NCBI GenBank assembly: GCA_947683425.1
Contig: CANTUQ010000161.1
Span: 1-64,000, forward strand
Reading direction: 5' to 3'
Source: Excoecaria cochinchinensis
Lineage: Eukaryota > Streptophyta > Magnoliopsida > Malpighiales > Euphorbiaceae
Length of the DNA stretch: 64,000 nt
In this document: in pieces, positions 9,223 to 21,300 of the stretch
Layout: each line of letters opens with the position of its first letter
Position numbering within the stretch: the stretch's first letter is position 1
Program-made: the position numbers and the translations under genes
Notes under the pieces: generated by a model
Database searches by the model: none
Told to the model about the DNA's origin: nothing
The model's input: the letters and a program-made list of their open reading frames with translations, nothing else

Positions 9223-9612
9223 GAGGCAGTCTAACTGATTGATGAGTCCGTCATTGCCCATAGATTCCAGATAGAGAAGTTGGAGGATGCCATACCGGCC
9301 ATATCTGCATCCATCAGGGAGTTTAGGGAGCATATGGAGACCAGGCTCACAGACATTAGGGATGCAGCTAAAGACTAGACCACGAGAGTATCGAGGGCCT
9401 TTATAGAGCTGGGCGATGTTGTCAGAGACACGTTGGAGTTCATTGGGGTTTGTGCTCAGCCTTTCTTTGATGGGTACACTCAGGTTTAGTTCTAGAAGGC
9501 TACCCCTGCGAAGGGATAGCCTGTATCCGCACCAGTTACCATCCCTCCGAGTTTATATCCAGGGGCTAGGCCCTCAGCACCTCGTAGTCGGCCTCCCACC
9601 TCTAGAGCTGGG
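9223..9612 (+). pseudogene. Element J: fragment of Tat-lineage accessory ORF (5' part)
   Basis: The frame reads LIDES...SASIREFREHMETRLTDIRDAAKD and AFIELGDVV...VCAQPFFDGYTQV. It aligns to the ORF of element H on the minus strand (MVDETV..., SMREFREHAEDRL, AFRELGGVVLDMLRF, PFLDGYAQVQFQQ). In-frame TAG stops fall where H has glutamine (V*F* against VQFQ). The function is unknown. The sequence is cut on the left by K and on the right by element I, and its C-terminus resumes at 41604. Confidence 0.75.
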
Positions 9613-10953
9613 TGTAATGTGCGCCGAACCTAACAAAGGCCCTCGTTTGAACGCGCTTTTAGAATTTGAGGGATTAGCTCGCGTCCTTTTGATCTTGGGT
9701 GCCATGAGACATCTTGGATGCCTCCTTCCCAATATAACATTAGAAAGGATCATCTAGCCTCACGGCGCCTTTAGGCACCTTTGAGGTATTTTGGAGTCGC
9801 CACCAAATTTACAAGAAATTAGGAAAGGTCTCTAACCTCTTATTGGTCTAGACTAGAGATTGGTGTTCGGAACTTCACTCTTATTTATGATTTGGTTAAT
9901 CATAAATAAGGTCTTAACTTCCTAAAATTCTATCTCTTGTCTCACACGGTTTATGCATTTAATTAAAGTGCACTACAAGCACTCAAAAGCAATAAACGAA
10001 AGCAATAAAGAAAGCGATAAATAAAGTAATAAAGGAAAGCAGTAAACACATCAAGCACAAAATTACAAGAGAAATTGGGGCGAAATACAATCCCAATAAA
10101 AGAATATTAAAAATGTAAATTGGGACGAAATACAATCCCAAATAGAAATTAAATAATGTTGCCCAAAATTAATTACAAGGGCCCAAAATAAAATACATGA
10201 ATATAAATTTAAAGCAAACAAATAAAGTCAAACATACATAAATCGGGGCATTTATTTAGTTTAGAAACATTGGTTCCTTCACGCTTACTTTCAAAAGGGA
10301 TCGAAGAGTTATTCGATTGCTAGTTTGAAAAACTGGGATGAGTGATCCTATTTTTGGAGAAAATTAACTCTTCATTTTATTGTGCCATTCTACATTCCTT
10401 AGCTAAAATGAGGGACATTGGTCCCAATTTTATTAGTAAATATTCAAATTTAATTATAAAAATATTTTTTGTGATTTTTTATCTCACGCGTGCATAAATA
10501 AAATATTTATTTGCACACAGACACAACACAAAGAGAGGGAATAGGAAAGGTCTCACCGAACAACGCGGTCTCCTACGTGTTGTGACCCACCCGGGAGGTC
10601 ATGAAAATGCTCACACAATGCGACTCAAATTAAATCTCAGACAGAAAAAATAATATTAAAGATATTAGTAATAATTCCAAACAGATTAATCAAATGAAAG
10701 CAGAATAAATATAAGACATGTAGATTTAATGTACAAATGTTTACATGCAAATAAATTAATACAAGCAATGCCAAAAATAAAAGCTGTAGCGAAAACGGAA
10801 ACAATATAATCATGATGACAATAACATAATAATAATAATATCAACAGAGTAAAACAAACATGAAATAGTAATATTGATAATAACAATAAATAACAATGAT
10901 AATATGACACAATAAGAATAGTTACAATAATAATCATCACAATAGCATTAACA

Positions 10954-10954
10954 C

Positions 10955-11038
<84 letters not shown>
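10954..11038. repeat. (AAT)n microsatellite
   Basis: About 28 uninterrupted AAT/ATA units inside the 3' LTR of element I. Confidence 0.95.
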
Positions 11039-11142
11039 TTCACAATAATAATAATGATATAAAATGACAATAACAAAATACAATAGCATGATTGGTAGTA
11101 TAAAATGAACATGAAATAATGTAACTAATGAAAACACCATGA

Positions 11143-11221
<79 letters not shown>

Positions 11222-11222
11222 C
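11143..11222. repeat. (AAT)n-(AAC)n compound microsatellite
   Basis: About 14 AAT units pass directly into about 12 AAC units. Same LTR as the preceding array. Confidence 0.95.
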
Positions 11223-11809
11223 GTAATGAAGACAATGAAAGCATGGTAATACTGATAAGAAACAAATAACCATATTAACAACAATAAATAATATACACAA
11301 ATGAATGAGAACGGGTCCAAAAATATTTACCCTCAGAATTTATATATCGGAAAATAGGATGCCTTCATCCTTTCTCCTTGTCGAAATTTATGATAATAAA
11401 CACGAAAATGTTTGGGAAAAATCCTAGTTTTGACAAACAAAAATTCAAGAAAATATTTTTGGTGGGAAGATTAAGCAAAGAAAATTAATTTTTCTTGCAC
11501 AAATCAAACCAAGGATGAGATATTCTTTTTGAGAAGAAATAAAATTGAAGGGTGAAAAATTTTTAATGACTTTTTTGAGGAAGTTCTTGGCTGCCCTAAA
11601 AATTTCTTTTCCTTTTAAAAAAAATGTAGCCCCCTTGAAATGAAGACAAAGTCTTCACTTATTTCCCTGTCTTGTCCCAAAATGGGAAGAGACAAAGTGC
11701 TCTTTTTAATTTCAGTAACCCAAAAATAACATAAAAACATGAAACAAATTTTTCAGACTGAAAAATTAACCCAGAAAATGCAGGCGAAAGCGACCGCGCG
11801 AAGTGGCAA

Positions 11810-12010
11810 AAATGCCGGTGCGAAACCCTACGAGGCTCGCACCTGGGCGGCACGCGTCGCCCAGCGAGGCGCGCGCCAGGTGGGGCTTGAGTCGCCTAGC
11901 GAGGCGCGCCCGAGGGGCCATGCGCACCCTCGTCGAGGCGCGCCTGAGCGGGTGTGCGTCGTCTTGGCAGCTCGCACGCAAGATGTCCCTGCGCGGGCTC
12001 AGCCCGCACG
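11810..12010. repeat. GC-rich palindrome cluster in element I LTR
   Basis: Repeats of GAGGCGCGCC, GCGTCGCCCAGCGAGG and similar short palindromic words lie in an otherwise AT-rich LTR. A shortened version is in the 5' LTR at 41310-41385. Confidence 0.6.
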
Positions 12011-12241
12011 CGAGGCATTTGAATAATAATAAAAAAAAGGAAATAAAATGAAAATAAAAATAAAAATAAAAAGGAATAAAAATAAGAAAAAATACAAATT
12101 TTTGAATAAAAAAATTTTTGGCGGAACAAAAGAGATTTTCGACAAGGAAGACATCATTTTTGACACCGTTACTTGTGGCAAGTATCACTTTCATTATCGG
12201 ATAATCCTGATCTTGGACCACCTCGGGACCCGATATCTACA

Positions 12242-12341
12242 GTTGCTCCCAATTTTGGGGAACATCAAACTTGGGTGTCTGGCTGAACCAAAATTCAAGG
12301 AGAGAGAGAAGAAGCACGCACCTGAGGCGGCTGTCTTCCAG
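12242..12341 (-). other. Element I polypurine tract and pre-PPT block
   Basis: Reverse complement of 12242-12260 is the PPT CCCCAAAATTGGGAGCAAC. The adjoining CCTCAGGTGCGTGCTTC...TTGAATTTTGG block matches the segment before the PPT in B, F, H and J. Confidence 0.8.
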
Positions 12342-12346
12342 GTAAT
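12342..12346 (+). repeat. Target-site duplication of element B (left)
   Basis: GTAAT before the B 5' LTR is repeated at 25699-25703 directly after the B 3' LTR. Confidence 0.9.
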
Positions 12347-14633
12347 TGTAGACACCGGGTCCCGAGTAGCCATGATCAGGATTACCCGATGATGAAATTT
12401 AGCTATGCCGGCTTATAGGCGAAAAGATTGGAGTTCGGAAGTGATTTTTCCTTGTCTTTTCGATGAGCAAAAAGTGTATTTTAAAAATATTTTTAAAATT
12501 ATTTTGGAGAATAAAAAGTGTGTTTTAGGTTGAGGGTATTTTATATAAAAATTTATAATTTAAAATTTAAAAAAAATAAAAAATAAAAAATTACCCGAAA
12601 AGCACGGCTGTGCTTTTCGGAAGCACGGCTGTGCTTTGCGCTGCACTGCGCGCAGTACGCGCGCGAAAGCACAGCTGTGCTTTCTTTGAAAGCATGGCTG
12701 TGCTTTACGTGCAGCGCGCACTGCACGCGTTTCTCGCGCGCAGTCGCCCATATTCGCCCCATTTCGCCCCATTTTCGACCCCACTTGTTTTTTAACGATT
12801 TTTGGACGGTTTTGGGTGGTTTTTGGGTAGTTTTTGAGGGTTAAAACACTAGAAAAAATTCAGAAACAAGGGGGGAACGGATTAAGAATTTTTGAGAGCA
12901 AAAAACTGATTTTTTGGGTTTTTACTGAGAGAGAAAAAATCAATCTTTACCTACTTGTTTTTTAGAGTTTTTCTTCAAGTCTCCAAGCATTTTCCAAGCA
13001 TTTTCACAAGGAAGAGACAAGGAATTCAAGACTTCTACCTTCAATTCTTCAAAACTGAATTTGAGGGTAATTATTCTTGGTTTTACTCATTAATTCTCTT
13101 GTTAATTTCATTTATTTTTGCTTCCAATTAACACATTAAACATGTAAATTCTCTTAGTCTCCATATTCTTCTTCTTATTTTTATCTTTAACAAGTAAATT
13201 CTTTTAAGTTTTATTATATTATTTTCATGTCAAATTATTTTTTGTCCATGTTATTATGCATGTTTAATCTAGTTTGTCAATATCTTTGATTTCTTTATGT
13301 TATATCATGATTATTATTATGTTTGCATGTGTTAAATATCATTAAAATTTTTACTAGACTTGTTTATTATTATCATTAGGTGCAAGTATCATTATTATCA
13401 TTAATGTTAGTGTTCATATTTTGCATGTATGCTAAAGTTCAAATTTATTTTCTTATGCCTTTATGATAGATATTACTTTAAGCTTTATTATGCATGTTAA
13501 GTTTTATTATTCTTATGTTACATATTCATGCACATTTTAGGAGCAATAAAATTGATTATCACTAATTTTCCATGCATGTCAATCACTATTATTAACAAGT
13601 TGCATTTTCCATGATATTTTCTCACTTTACGCATGTTAAATTGCATCATGATTATTTTTATGCATGTCATATTTTCATTGCATATATTATCCTTTATGTT
13701 ATATTATTTCCTTGTGTTAATTTCTAACATCAATTTTTCTTATTTGATTTTAGGTTGCAAATCATTGTTTTATTCTCATTTGAGCACCCATGCACGTGAA
13801 GGAGGAGTTGCGGGGTTTGGTATTTTCTTTATACATTTTTAAATTTTCATTTTATTTTAATTTCCTTGTATATATTCATTGAATAAAATGTTTTCTTATG
13901 CGCACCTAAATGAAAAATCACAAAAATAGTTTTACTAAATTAATTTAGATTTTTCATAATAAAATGGGACCAATGTCCTAATTTTCATCCCAAATAAATC
14001 ATCATATCCAAAATGTTTTCTTTAATTGTGCATGCGGGGACCAAAGTCCTCATAATTAATAAATTCCCCGGTTTTATGTATGTTTGCACTTTTAAATGGG
14101 AGTTGTATTCCGCTCCTGGTATTATTGTAATTTACCTTTGATGTTATTTTTGATATGTTTATCCTATCGCGTTCAATGTGAATATTTGCGCTTTTAAATT
14201 AAAATTGCATCGTGTGGAGAGAGAGCGAATTAATGATAATTAAAATTTGATCATAAATTAATCGAGGTAGAAATAGATGAGAAATCCCGGACCCAGCTCT
14301 GGTCTTTGGGCTCAAGAGGTTAGAGGTCATCCTTCAAGATACTTCTTGAGTCATGAGGCTTTAGCGCTAATCCTAGGCTCCTTAGGGTGAGGAGTACACC
14401 TTCCATGATCCCTCTAGCTGGCCCAAAATGGATACCAAGCGCAGTCTTAGGCTCTCCGAGGTGAGAGAAACTTTCCCAATGTTCTATTGGGTGGCGACTC
14501 CATGAAACCTCCGTGTTGCTCAACATAGACGCACTTGCGATTCATCGCAAGCTGTCAACGGACCCACAAATGCCTCGATCGCCCTCAAGCGGGCGGTCCC
14601 ATGGGCGGCCGCGGGATTCCGGCGCGCGTCACA
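12347..14633 (+). repeat. Element B 5' LTR, 2287 bp
   Basis: Starts TGTAGACACCGGG and ends GCGCGTCACA. It contains the AAGCACGGCTGTGCTTT palindrome cluster at 12598-12745, an AT-rich middle and a GC-rich end. By eye roughly 20-25 substitutions separate it from 23447-25698. Confidence 0.95.
12598..12745. repeat. AAGCACGGCTGTGCTTT palindrome cluster, B 5' LTR
   Basis: Four near-palindromes of the form AAGCAYRGCTGTGCTTT, followed by mirrored CTGCACTGCGCGCAGT words. The 3' LTR copy (23700-23815) has one whole palindrome fewer and a second one shortened. Confidence 0.8.
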
Positions 14634-14634
14634 G

Positions 14635-14652
14635 TGGCGACTCCACTGGGGA
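14635..14652 (+). other. Element B primer binding site (tRNA-Arg type)
   Basis: TGGCGACTCCACTGGGGA starts one base after the LTR. Its reverse complement ends GAGTCG-CCA, fitting a plant tRNA-Arg acceptor end, as described for Tat/Ogre elements. The tRNA identity is from recall, not a search. Confidence 0.7.
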
Positions 14653-15387
14653 CGATATGGTTCGAGATTTCAATTTGAAAATACCTCGTTTAACATTTAT
14701 GGTTAAAATTTAATTCATAAATTCGCTTTATCTCAAAATTGCATATCATCTCATTAGAGCTTTAGATTAAGTTAGTTTGGTCCCTTTTCAAGCCCCGGTG
14801 CGTTCCCGAAGCATGACCTCATTTTCACTCAATTTGGGGAAGTGTTAAGGATAATCACCAGCCCAAGCCACGTACCTCAATGGTATATCAAAATGATGAC
14901 CCGATCGGTCGCTATGCTTGTGATGAGCTAGACCCGTCGGCAGGGATCATGCTTGGGTAGCCTTAAAGTAACATCTCCCTTGTCCAAAGCTCATGTAATG
15001 GTAATAGATACTTCCACTAGGTGAAATGTACCGTAATACTATGCTTGCTATATGGGCCATCATATATTAAACGAAATCAGTTTAATTAAATGGTCCTCAT
15101 CAAAGGCTTTCATGCCCCGGTGGGCCCATCTTAGTTAAGTTGAATTGTTTAAATACATAATTGCCAAACACCCATACGTATGTACATTAGATAGGAGTTG
15201 TTATGCTGCCGGTTTTTCACCGCGCACCATACGTGTCCATTGGGTTCCACGTTAATCCATGGATCAAGCCCACCTAGGAAAGAGACCGCACTACCACGTG
15301 TGTGGGAGATATAAGGTTGGAAGGATCTATCTGCTTGCATGTGTTTGTCTATGTTGCATCAGCACGAGCATGCATTGAATTTTAATC
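14653..15387 (+). other. Element B untranslated leader
   Basis: 735 bp with no credible ORF. Its last third (15130-15330) is conserved in the leader of element I (40020-40160 and 30300-30356, minus strand), for example CCAAACACCCATACGTATGT and CACCTAGGAAAGAGAC. It probably holds packaging or translation signals; the function is inferred only. Confidence 0.6.
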
Positions 15388-18300
15388 ATGCATAATCTTA
15401 ACAATTTTTGCACTTCAGCCATCATAGATTCTCCTGGGTGGTCTAGAGGTCCCGACGGACGGTTAAGAAGGACGCCGCTTTTGGGGTTAACAGAGTTAGT
15501 GTCGGATCAGAGTTCAGAGTCAGTCTTAGAAGGAAGTGTGGGGTTTTCTTCCGAATCATCAACAGAAGTAAGCATGGCTAATCCATCAAATGAGTCTGAT
15601 GCAACCCGGGCAATAATCGCTGAGGAGGTAGGAAAGAGAATGGAGGAATTTGAAGCCCGAATGATTGCAATGATGGGCAATCTTGCCACCACCATAGCTG
15701 GGCAACAAGCTACTGCTGCCCCTATTCGAGTACCAGCTGAACAAGAGGTTGTAAGAGAAGAACATCCTATTGCAATTAACCAACCAGTGGTTGACCCACC
15801 TGTTATTGAGCGCAGAGAGGGCCCCAGGTCTGAAGCTGAATTTGGGGAAGATGAGCTAGAGGAGCATAAAGTAGCTAAAGAGAAGTCGCCAAAACTGGAT
15901 GAGGCAATGTGGAGGAAAATGGAAGAAAGATTTGAAGCCATGGCAAGGATGATGACCGTGGGAAAAGGAATGAACCCGGAAGACCGAGAGCTGGATGGGG
16001 ATGACCTGATTCCCCAGAATTTTAAGATGCCGGACATTCCCAAATTTGATGGCACCTCTGACCCTGCCGCACACATTAAGCAATACTCGCTGGTCATGAA
16101 GGGAACGACCTTAACAAGAAAGCAAAAGATAGAGTATTTCTGCTTGAGTCTCACAGGAGCTGCTATTGATTGGTACCATGGGCTTGAGAGGAGGTCCAAA
16201 GAGGATTGGGACTTGCTAACTGAAGAGTTCCTTAAGCAGTACGATTGCAGTACCCGGATGGAGGTCACTTTGAAAGATCTCGAGTTGCTATAACAGAAGG
16301 CTGGGGAGTCCTTCCACGAGTACCTTACTCGGTGGAGAAACCGGGTTAAGGAGATGAAACGCAAACCGGACACTTCTGATCAGATCAGGCTATTCATTCG
16401 AAATGCCAGCCCTTACTTGAGAGATGGACTGAAAATGAAGGGACTCAAGGATTGGGAGTCCTTAAAGGACATTGCCATAGAAGCAGAAGGAGAATATCTA
16501 GCCAAGAGGGCAAATAGTGAGTCCTATGCCAGGAGGGGATACAGCAATCAGGGGACAGCCAAACCAGCAAGTTCAAGCACTGGTAACAGAGTTGGGAAGA
16601 CTGCCGAGGTGTCTGTAACCGGCGTAAGTCAGAGGTATTTCTCCAACTTGGGTAAGCCTTTATCATGGGTACTGAAGAGGCTAATAAAAGAAGGAAAACT
16701 GCGGCCCCTATCACCTAGGCTGGCCAAGACCCAAGGACAGCCAGGGCACAAAGAGAATGAATACTGCGCATTCCACCAACATACCGGCCATTTGATGGAT
16801 GATTGTATAACGCTAAGGCATCGGGTCCAAGATCTAATTGACAACAAGCAGATCACCGATCCTGAGAAGAGAGAAAGCAAGAAGAAGTCCGGTTATAATA
16901 CGGTGCCACCTCCAGTCTTTATGATTGGATCGAGCCTATCAGAGTGGTACGTGATGCAAGATCTATATGGAAATGAGTATGTCGCTATTACTCGCCCTAC
17001 AGTGAATAAAGAAGGGATTTCCGTGGCAGCGATAGACTGTTGGTCCACTAGTGAGAGTGGAGATGATGAAGATGAGAAAAATGGAGAGTTTACGGATCTG
17101 TGGGATTCAGAGGAAGAAGAAAGAGTAGAAGCAGTAACAAGAAGTGGGAGGGTCATTCCAGAAGTTGAGAAGCAGCAAGACCCAGCACAAGCAATCGCAG
17201 AGAAAGAGCCGGAAGAAAATTCAATAGTGAAGCAACTGAAAAAGACCACAACTCAGATATCTATTTGGGATCTCTTGAGACAGTCTCCCTCTCACAGACA
17301 GAAGTTAGTTGAAGCATTAAGTGTATCCACCGTAGCAACTACAATCTCTCCATCTGAGCTGTTAGACCTTGTAAAGGGGGGATCCGGGGAGAAGTTGGTT
17401 TTTTCTGATGTAGACCTACCAACAGAGGGTCGTAACCACAACCGACCTTTGTACATCAATGCACAGATCAATGGCAAACATACCACCTGCGTCATGGTTG
17501 ATGATGGGTCGTCAATAAATGTTTGCCCTTTGGTGGCGCTTCAGGCCTTTGGGATGGATGAGAGTATGTTAAGCAAATCTGACCTGACCATCACTGCCTA
17601 CGACAACTCCAGGAGGCAAGCATCGGGAATTTTCAAAGCTTTGGTAAAGACGGGGCCTATTGAGACAGAAACGGATTTTGTGGTTCTGCCGATCCCAGCA
17701 AACTTTTCAGCTCTACTTGGTAGACCGTGGTTTCACAAGTTAGGGGGAGTACCATCCACCTTACACCAGATAATTAAGGTACCTCATGAAGGAGAGGTAG
17801 TGACCATTAAAGCGGCAAGAGAGAACCAAGTGTCTGCCTTGGAGATCTCTAATCAGCCATTCGGTGGCTTTCATGTATCGGTGATCGGAGAAGAGCAAAG
17901 CTTAGAAGGTAGCCCTCAAGTGGTGAACATGCTAAAAAAGATGCACTTCCTCCCAGGGGCTGGTTTGGGAAAAAAGTCACAGGGACTGCAGAATGCTATC
18001 ACTACACGTGGTCAGAAGGATCGAAAAGGGTTGGGCTACAAAGGAGAGTATGGTAAGAAGAAAGTATCAGAGAAGATCCCCCATATCTCGGAGAGCTTTG
18101 TGCCATCATCCTCGGTATGTGCTTACACCGGAGAAGAAGAGCCGCAGTGGGTAGATGGGACGATTACCCCGGGATTTGAAATTTTTAACGATGTCTTTGA
18201 TTGGGAGATTGGAGTTGTTAAAGCTGTAGAGAACTTTTGGGATGAGGAGATTATGACCCAATGCAGCATCCGGGACAGAGATGAGCCCGAAGAGATTGTA

Positions 18301-21300
18301 ACTGATAAGCTGTTAGCCACCAGACTTAAGGGGAAAGAGAAGATAGTGGAGCCAGAGCCGAAGATTGAAGCTCTCAAGATTTCACCAAATCAAGAAGCCA
18401 AAGCACAGTAAGCTGCAGCATCGGCGTCGACTGAAGTTGATAGTCATTTAGATTCTCTTTTTATACCAGAACTCTTTGAGGACAATGTTAATGTTTCTGA
18501 TTATGTTAATGAGATGAACAACTTTGCTTACTTGTGTGATGTTTCTGATGATTTCATTTCGCATGATCATAAGCATGATGCATTCATTTTTGATATTAAT
18601 TCAACTGGCACAACTGCATTTAATCTCGGAACTTTGGAAAATCCAAAGGAAATTTTGCTAGCATCAGACATAACTCCTGAAGAGAGAGTAAAATTTGAGA
18701 GAATATTAAAAAAATATGAAAAAGTCTTTGCCTGGACCTATGAGGATATGCCGGGAATAGATCGAGATGTTGCCGAACATGCCATCCCAACTTACCCAGA
18801 GTTTAAACCCGTCAAGCAAAAGCTTCGGAGGCTTAGGCCAGAATGGGCACAGAAAGTGAAAGAGGAGATCCATAAGCAGATTGAGGCTAAGTTCCTGATA
18901 GAGGTTCAATACCCAACATGGTTAGCTAATGTGGTTCCTGTAGCTAAGAAAGACGGTAAGGTTCGAGTATGCGTCGACTATCGAGACCTGAACAAAGCTT
19001 GCCCTAAAGATGATTTCCCACTACCTCATATTGATGTGCTAGTAGATAGTGCTGTTGCTTGTATGATGTATAGCTTTGTGGATGGGTACGCAGGGTACAA
19101 TCAAATCCTTAACAAGATAGTGGACCGGATCAAGACAGCCTTTATCACCGAGTGGGGGACATATGCCTACCGGGTTATGCCTTTTGGGTTGAAGAATGCA
19201 GGAGCAACCTATCAGAGGATGGCGACCAAGGTTCTCAATGACTTAATCCACAAAGAAGTGGAGGTGTACGTCGATGACATGATGATTAAGTCGGCTACCA
19301 GAGAAGGTCATTTTGAGGCTTTAGAAAAGTTCTTTCAAAGAATTAGCAAGTATGATTTGCGCCTCAATCCCAAGAAGTGCATTTTTGGAGTTACATCAGG
19401 AAAGTTGTTAGGACATGTAGTAAGCCAGAGGGGAATGGAGGTAGATCCCGATAAAGTCAAAGCCATAAGAGAGATGCCAGTGCCCCAGAAGGAGAAGGAC
19501 GTCAGAAGTTTCCTAGGAAAGCTTCAGTACATCAGCCGATTTATTGCCAAGCTAGCTTCAGTATGTGAGCCTATTTTCAAGCTTCTTAGGAAGAATCAGC
19601 CGGTGATATGGAACAATGACTGTCAATTGGCCTTTGACACCATTGAGGAGTATTTGTTAAATCCTCCGGTGTTAAGACCACCACGCCATGCCAAACCACT
19701 AATCCTGTACCTAGCTGTGGAAGATAATTCAGTGGGTGCTATGATGTCTCAGGAAGATGATTTTGGTATAGAGTTTGCCGTTTACTATCTTAGCAAGAAA
19801 TTCCTGCCTTACGAAGCCAAATATGTAGAGGTGGAAAAGATTTGTTTAGCAGTTATCTGGGCTTCTAAGAAGTTGCGACACTACTTTCATTCCTTCAAGG
19901 TACAAACGGTTGCCAAACATAATCCGCTCAGATACCTCTAAGAAGCACCCTCTCTACTAGGGAAGATGGGAAGATGGTTACTGTTATTGCAGGAATTTGA
20001 CATTGAGTACATAACCAGGAAAACCATTAAGGGAAGAGCCGTAGCGGAATTCTTAGCCGAGCATCCTATTGAGGGAGATCAGTTTGAATACAACTTCCCA
20101 GATGAAGATGTCACGGCCATAGCAGTACAAGGGTGGCAACTATTCTTTGATGGAGCAGTCAATAATAAGGGAGCAGGCGTAGGAGTTATTCTTACGACCC
20201 CATATGGTGAAAGGCTACCATTGGCTAAGAAGTTGAGGTATAAGGCTACCAATAATGAAGCAGAATATGAAGCTTGCATCTTTGGATTGGAAACATTACT
20301 TGCTCTAGGGGCAAAGACCGCAGAAGTATTCGGAGATTCTTCCTTGGTAATTCATCAGATCAGAAGGGAGTGGTCAGTCAAGGAAGAAAGGCTGCTGCCT
20401 TATGTAAAGCACTTGAGAACGTTGAGCAGCCAGTTTGAGATTTGCACTTTTCACTTCATCCCCAAAGACGAAAATCAGTTAGCTGATGCTCTAGCAACAT
20501 TAGTGTCTATGTGGGATAACCCAATAGGAGTTGCAATGAAACCCGTGCTGATTTATAGTTCGGAAAGACCTTGCTTTGAAGCTGAACAGGTGATGGACAT
20601 TGAGGCCAATGATGGAAATCCATGGTATTATGACATTCAGAATTATTTAGAGAGATCAGTCTTTCCAGAGGAAGCCAATGAGAAGGACCAAAGAATGATC
20701 AGGAAGTTATCCACTCAATTCATCAGTGTTAATGGCACTTTGTACAAAAGGCAAGCTGATGGTATCCAGTTAAGGTGTTTGGCAGAGAAAGAAGCTAAAA
20801 GAGTTATGGAAGAGGTTCATGCCGGGGTTTGTGGAGCTCACATGAATGGCTTAGCCTTAGCAAAGAAGATCATGCGCCAAGGGTTTTATTGGCTCACAAT
20901 GGATACATATTGTTCAAAATTTGTGAAGCAATGCCAGTTATGCCAACAGTACGCGAATTTGAGGCATGTGCCAGTTTCAGAGTTACATAACTTAACATCT
21001 CCATGGCCATTTGCAGCGTGGGGAATAGACATCATAGGCAAAATCCATCCTACGGCTTCTAATGGGCATAGATTCATCATAGTTGCCATTGACTACTTCA
21101 CTAAGTGGGTTGAGGCTGAATCTTTCAAGAAGGTTGATGCAAGGGATATGGCTAAATTCATCGAACGGAATCTGATATGCAGATATGGTCTCCCACATCA
21201 CATTGTATCTGATAATGGGGTGCAATTCCTGGCAGAGACTAAACAGATGCTCGAGAAATATGGGATCAAACATCATAAGTCTTCTCCTTACCGTCCTCAA

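Larger units (their letters stand above)
9613..12241 (-). repeat. Element I 3' LTR, 2629 bp
   Basis: Reverse complement starts TGTAGATATCGGGTCCC after the PPT and ends GCGCACATTACA. The terminal 200-bp block (9625-9830, AAAGGCCCTCGTTTGAA through GGAGTCGCCACC) is repeated at 40660-40840 in the 5' LTR. It contains long (AAT)n/(AAC)n microsatellites and a GC-rich cluster at 11810-12010. Apparent peptides across the microsatellites are low-complexity artefacts. Confidence 0.85.

Noticed and set aside
8774..9242. Open frames with repeated CHSSMMTL/CHLSL text
   Set aside because: Product of the 23-bp minisatellite, not a protein repeat.
10937..11320. Open frames of over 80-120 residues made of Ile, Tyr, Leu or Cys runs
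   Set aside because: They are translations of (AAT)n/(AAC)n microsatellites inside an LTR.
11739..12221. Overlapping open frames on both strands in a GC-rich patch
   Set aside because: The patch is the LTR palindrome cluster of element I; the lack of stops reflects GC content, and there are no domains or conservation between LTR copies.
15507..16373. 288-codon open frame on the minus strand opposite gag of B
   Set aside because: Shadow of the gag frame; Ser-rich composition mirrors the coding strand and there is no recognisable domain.
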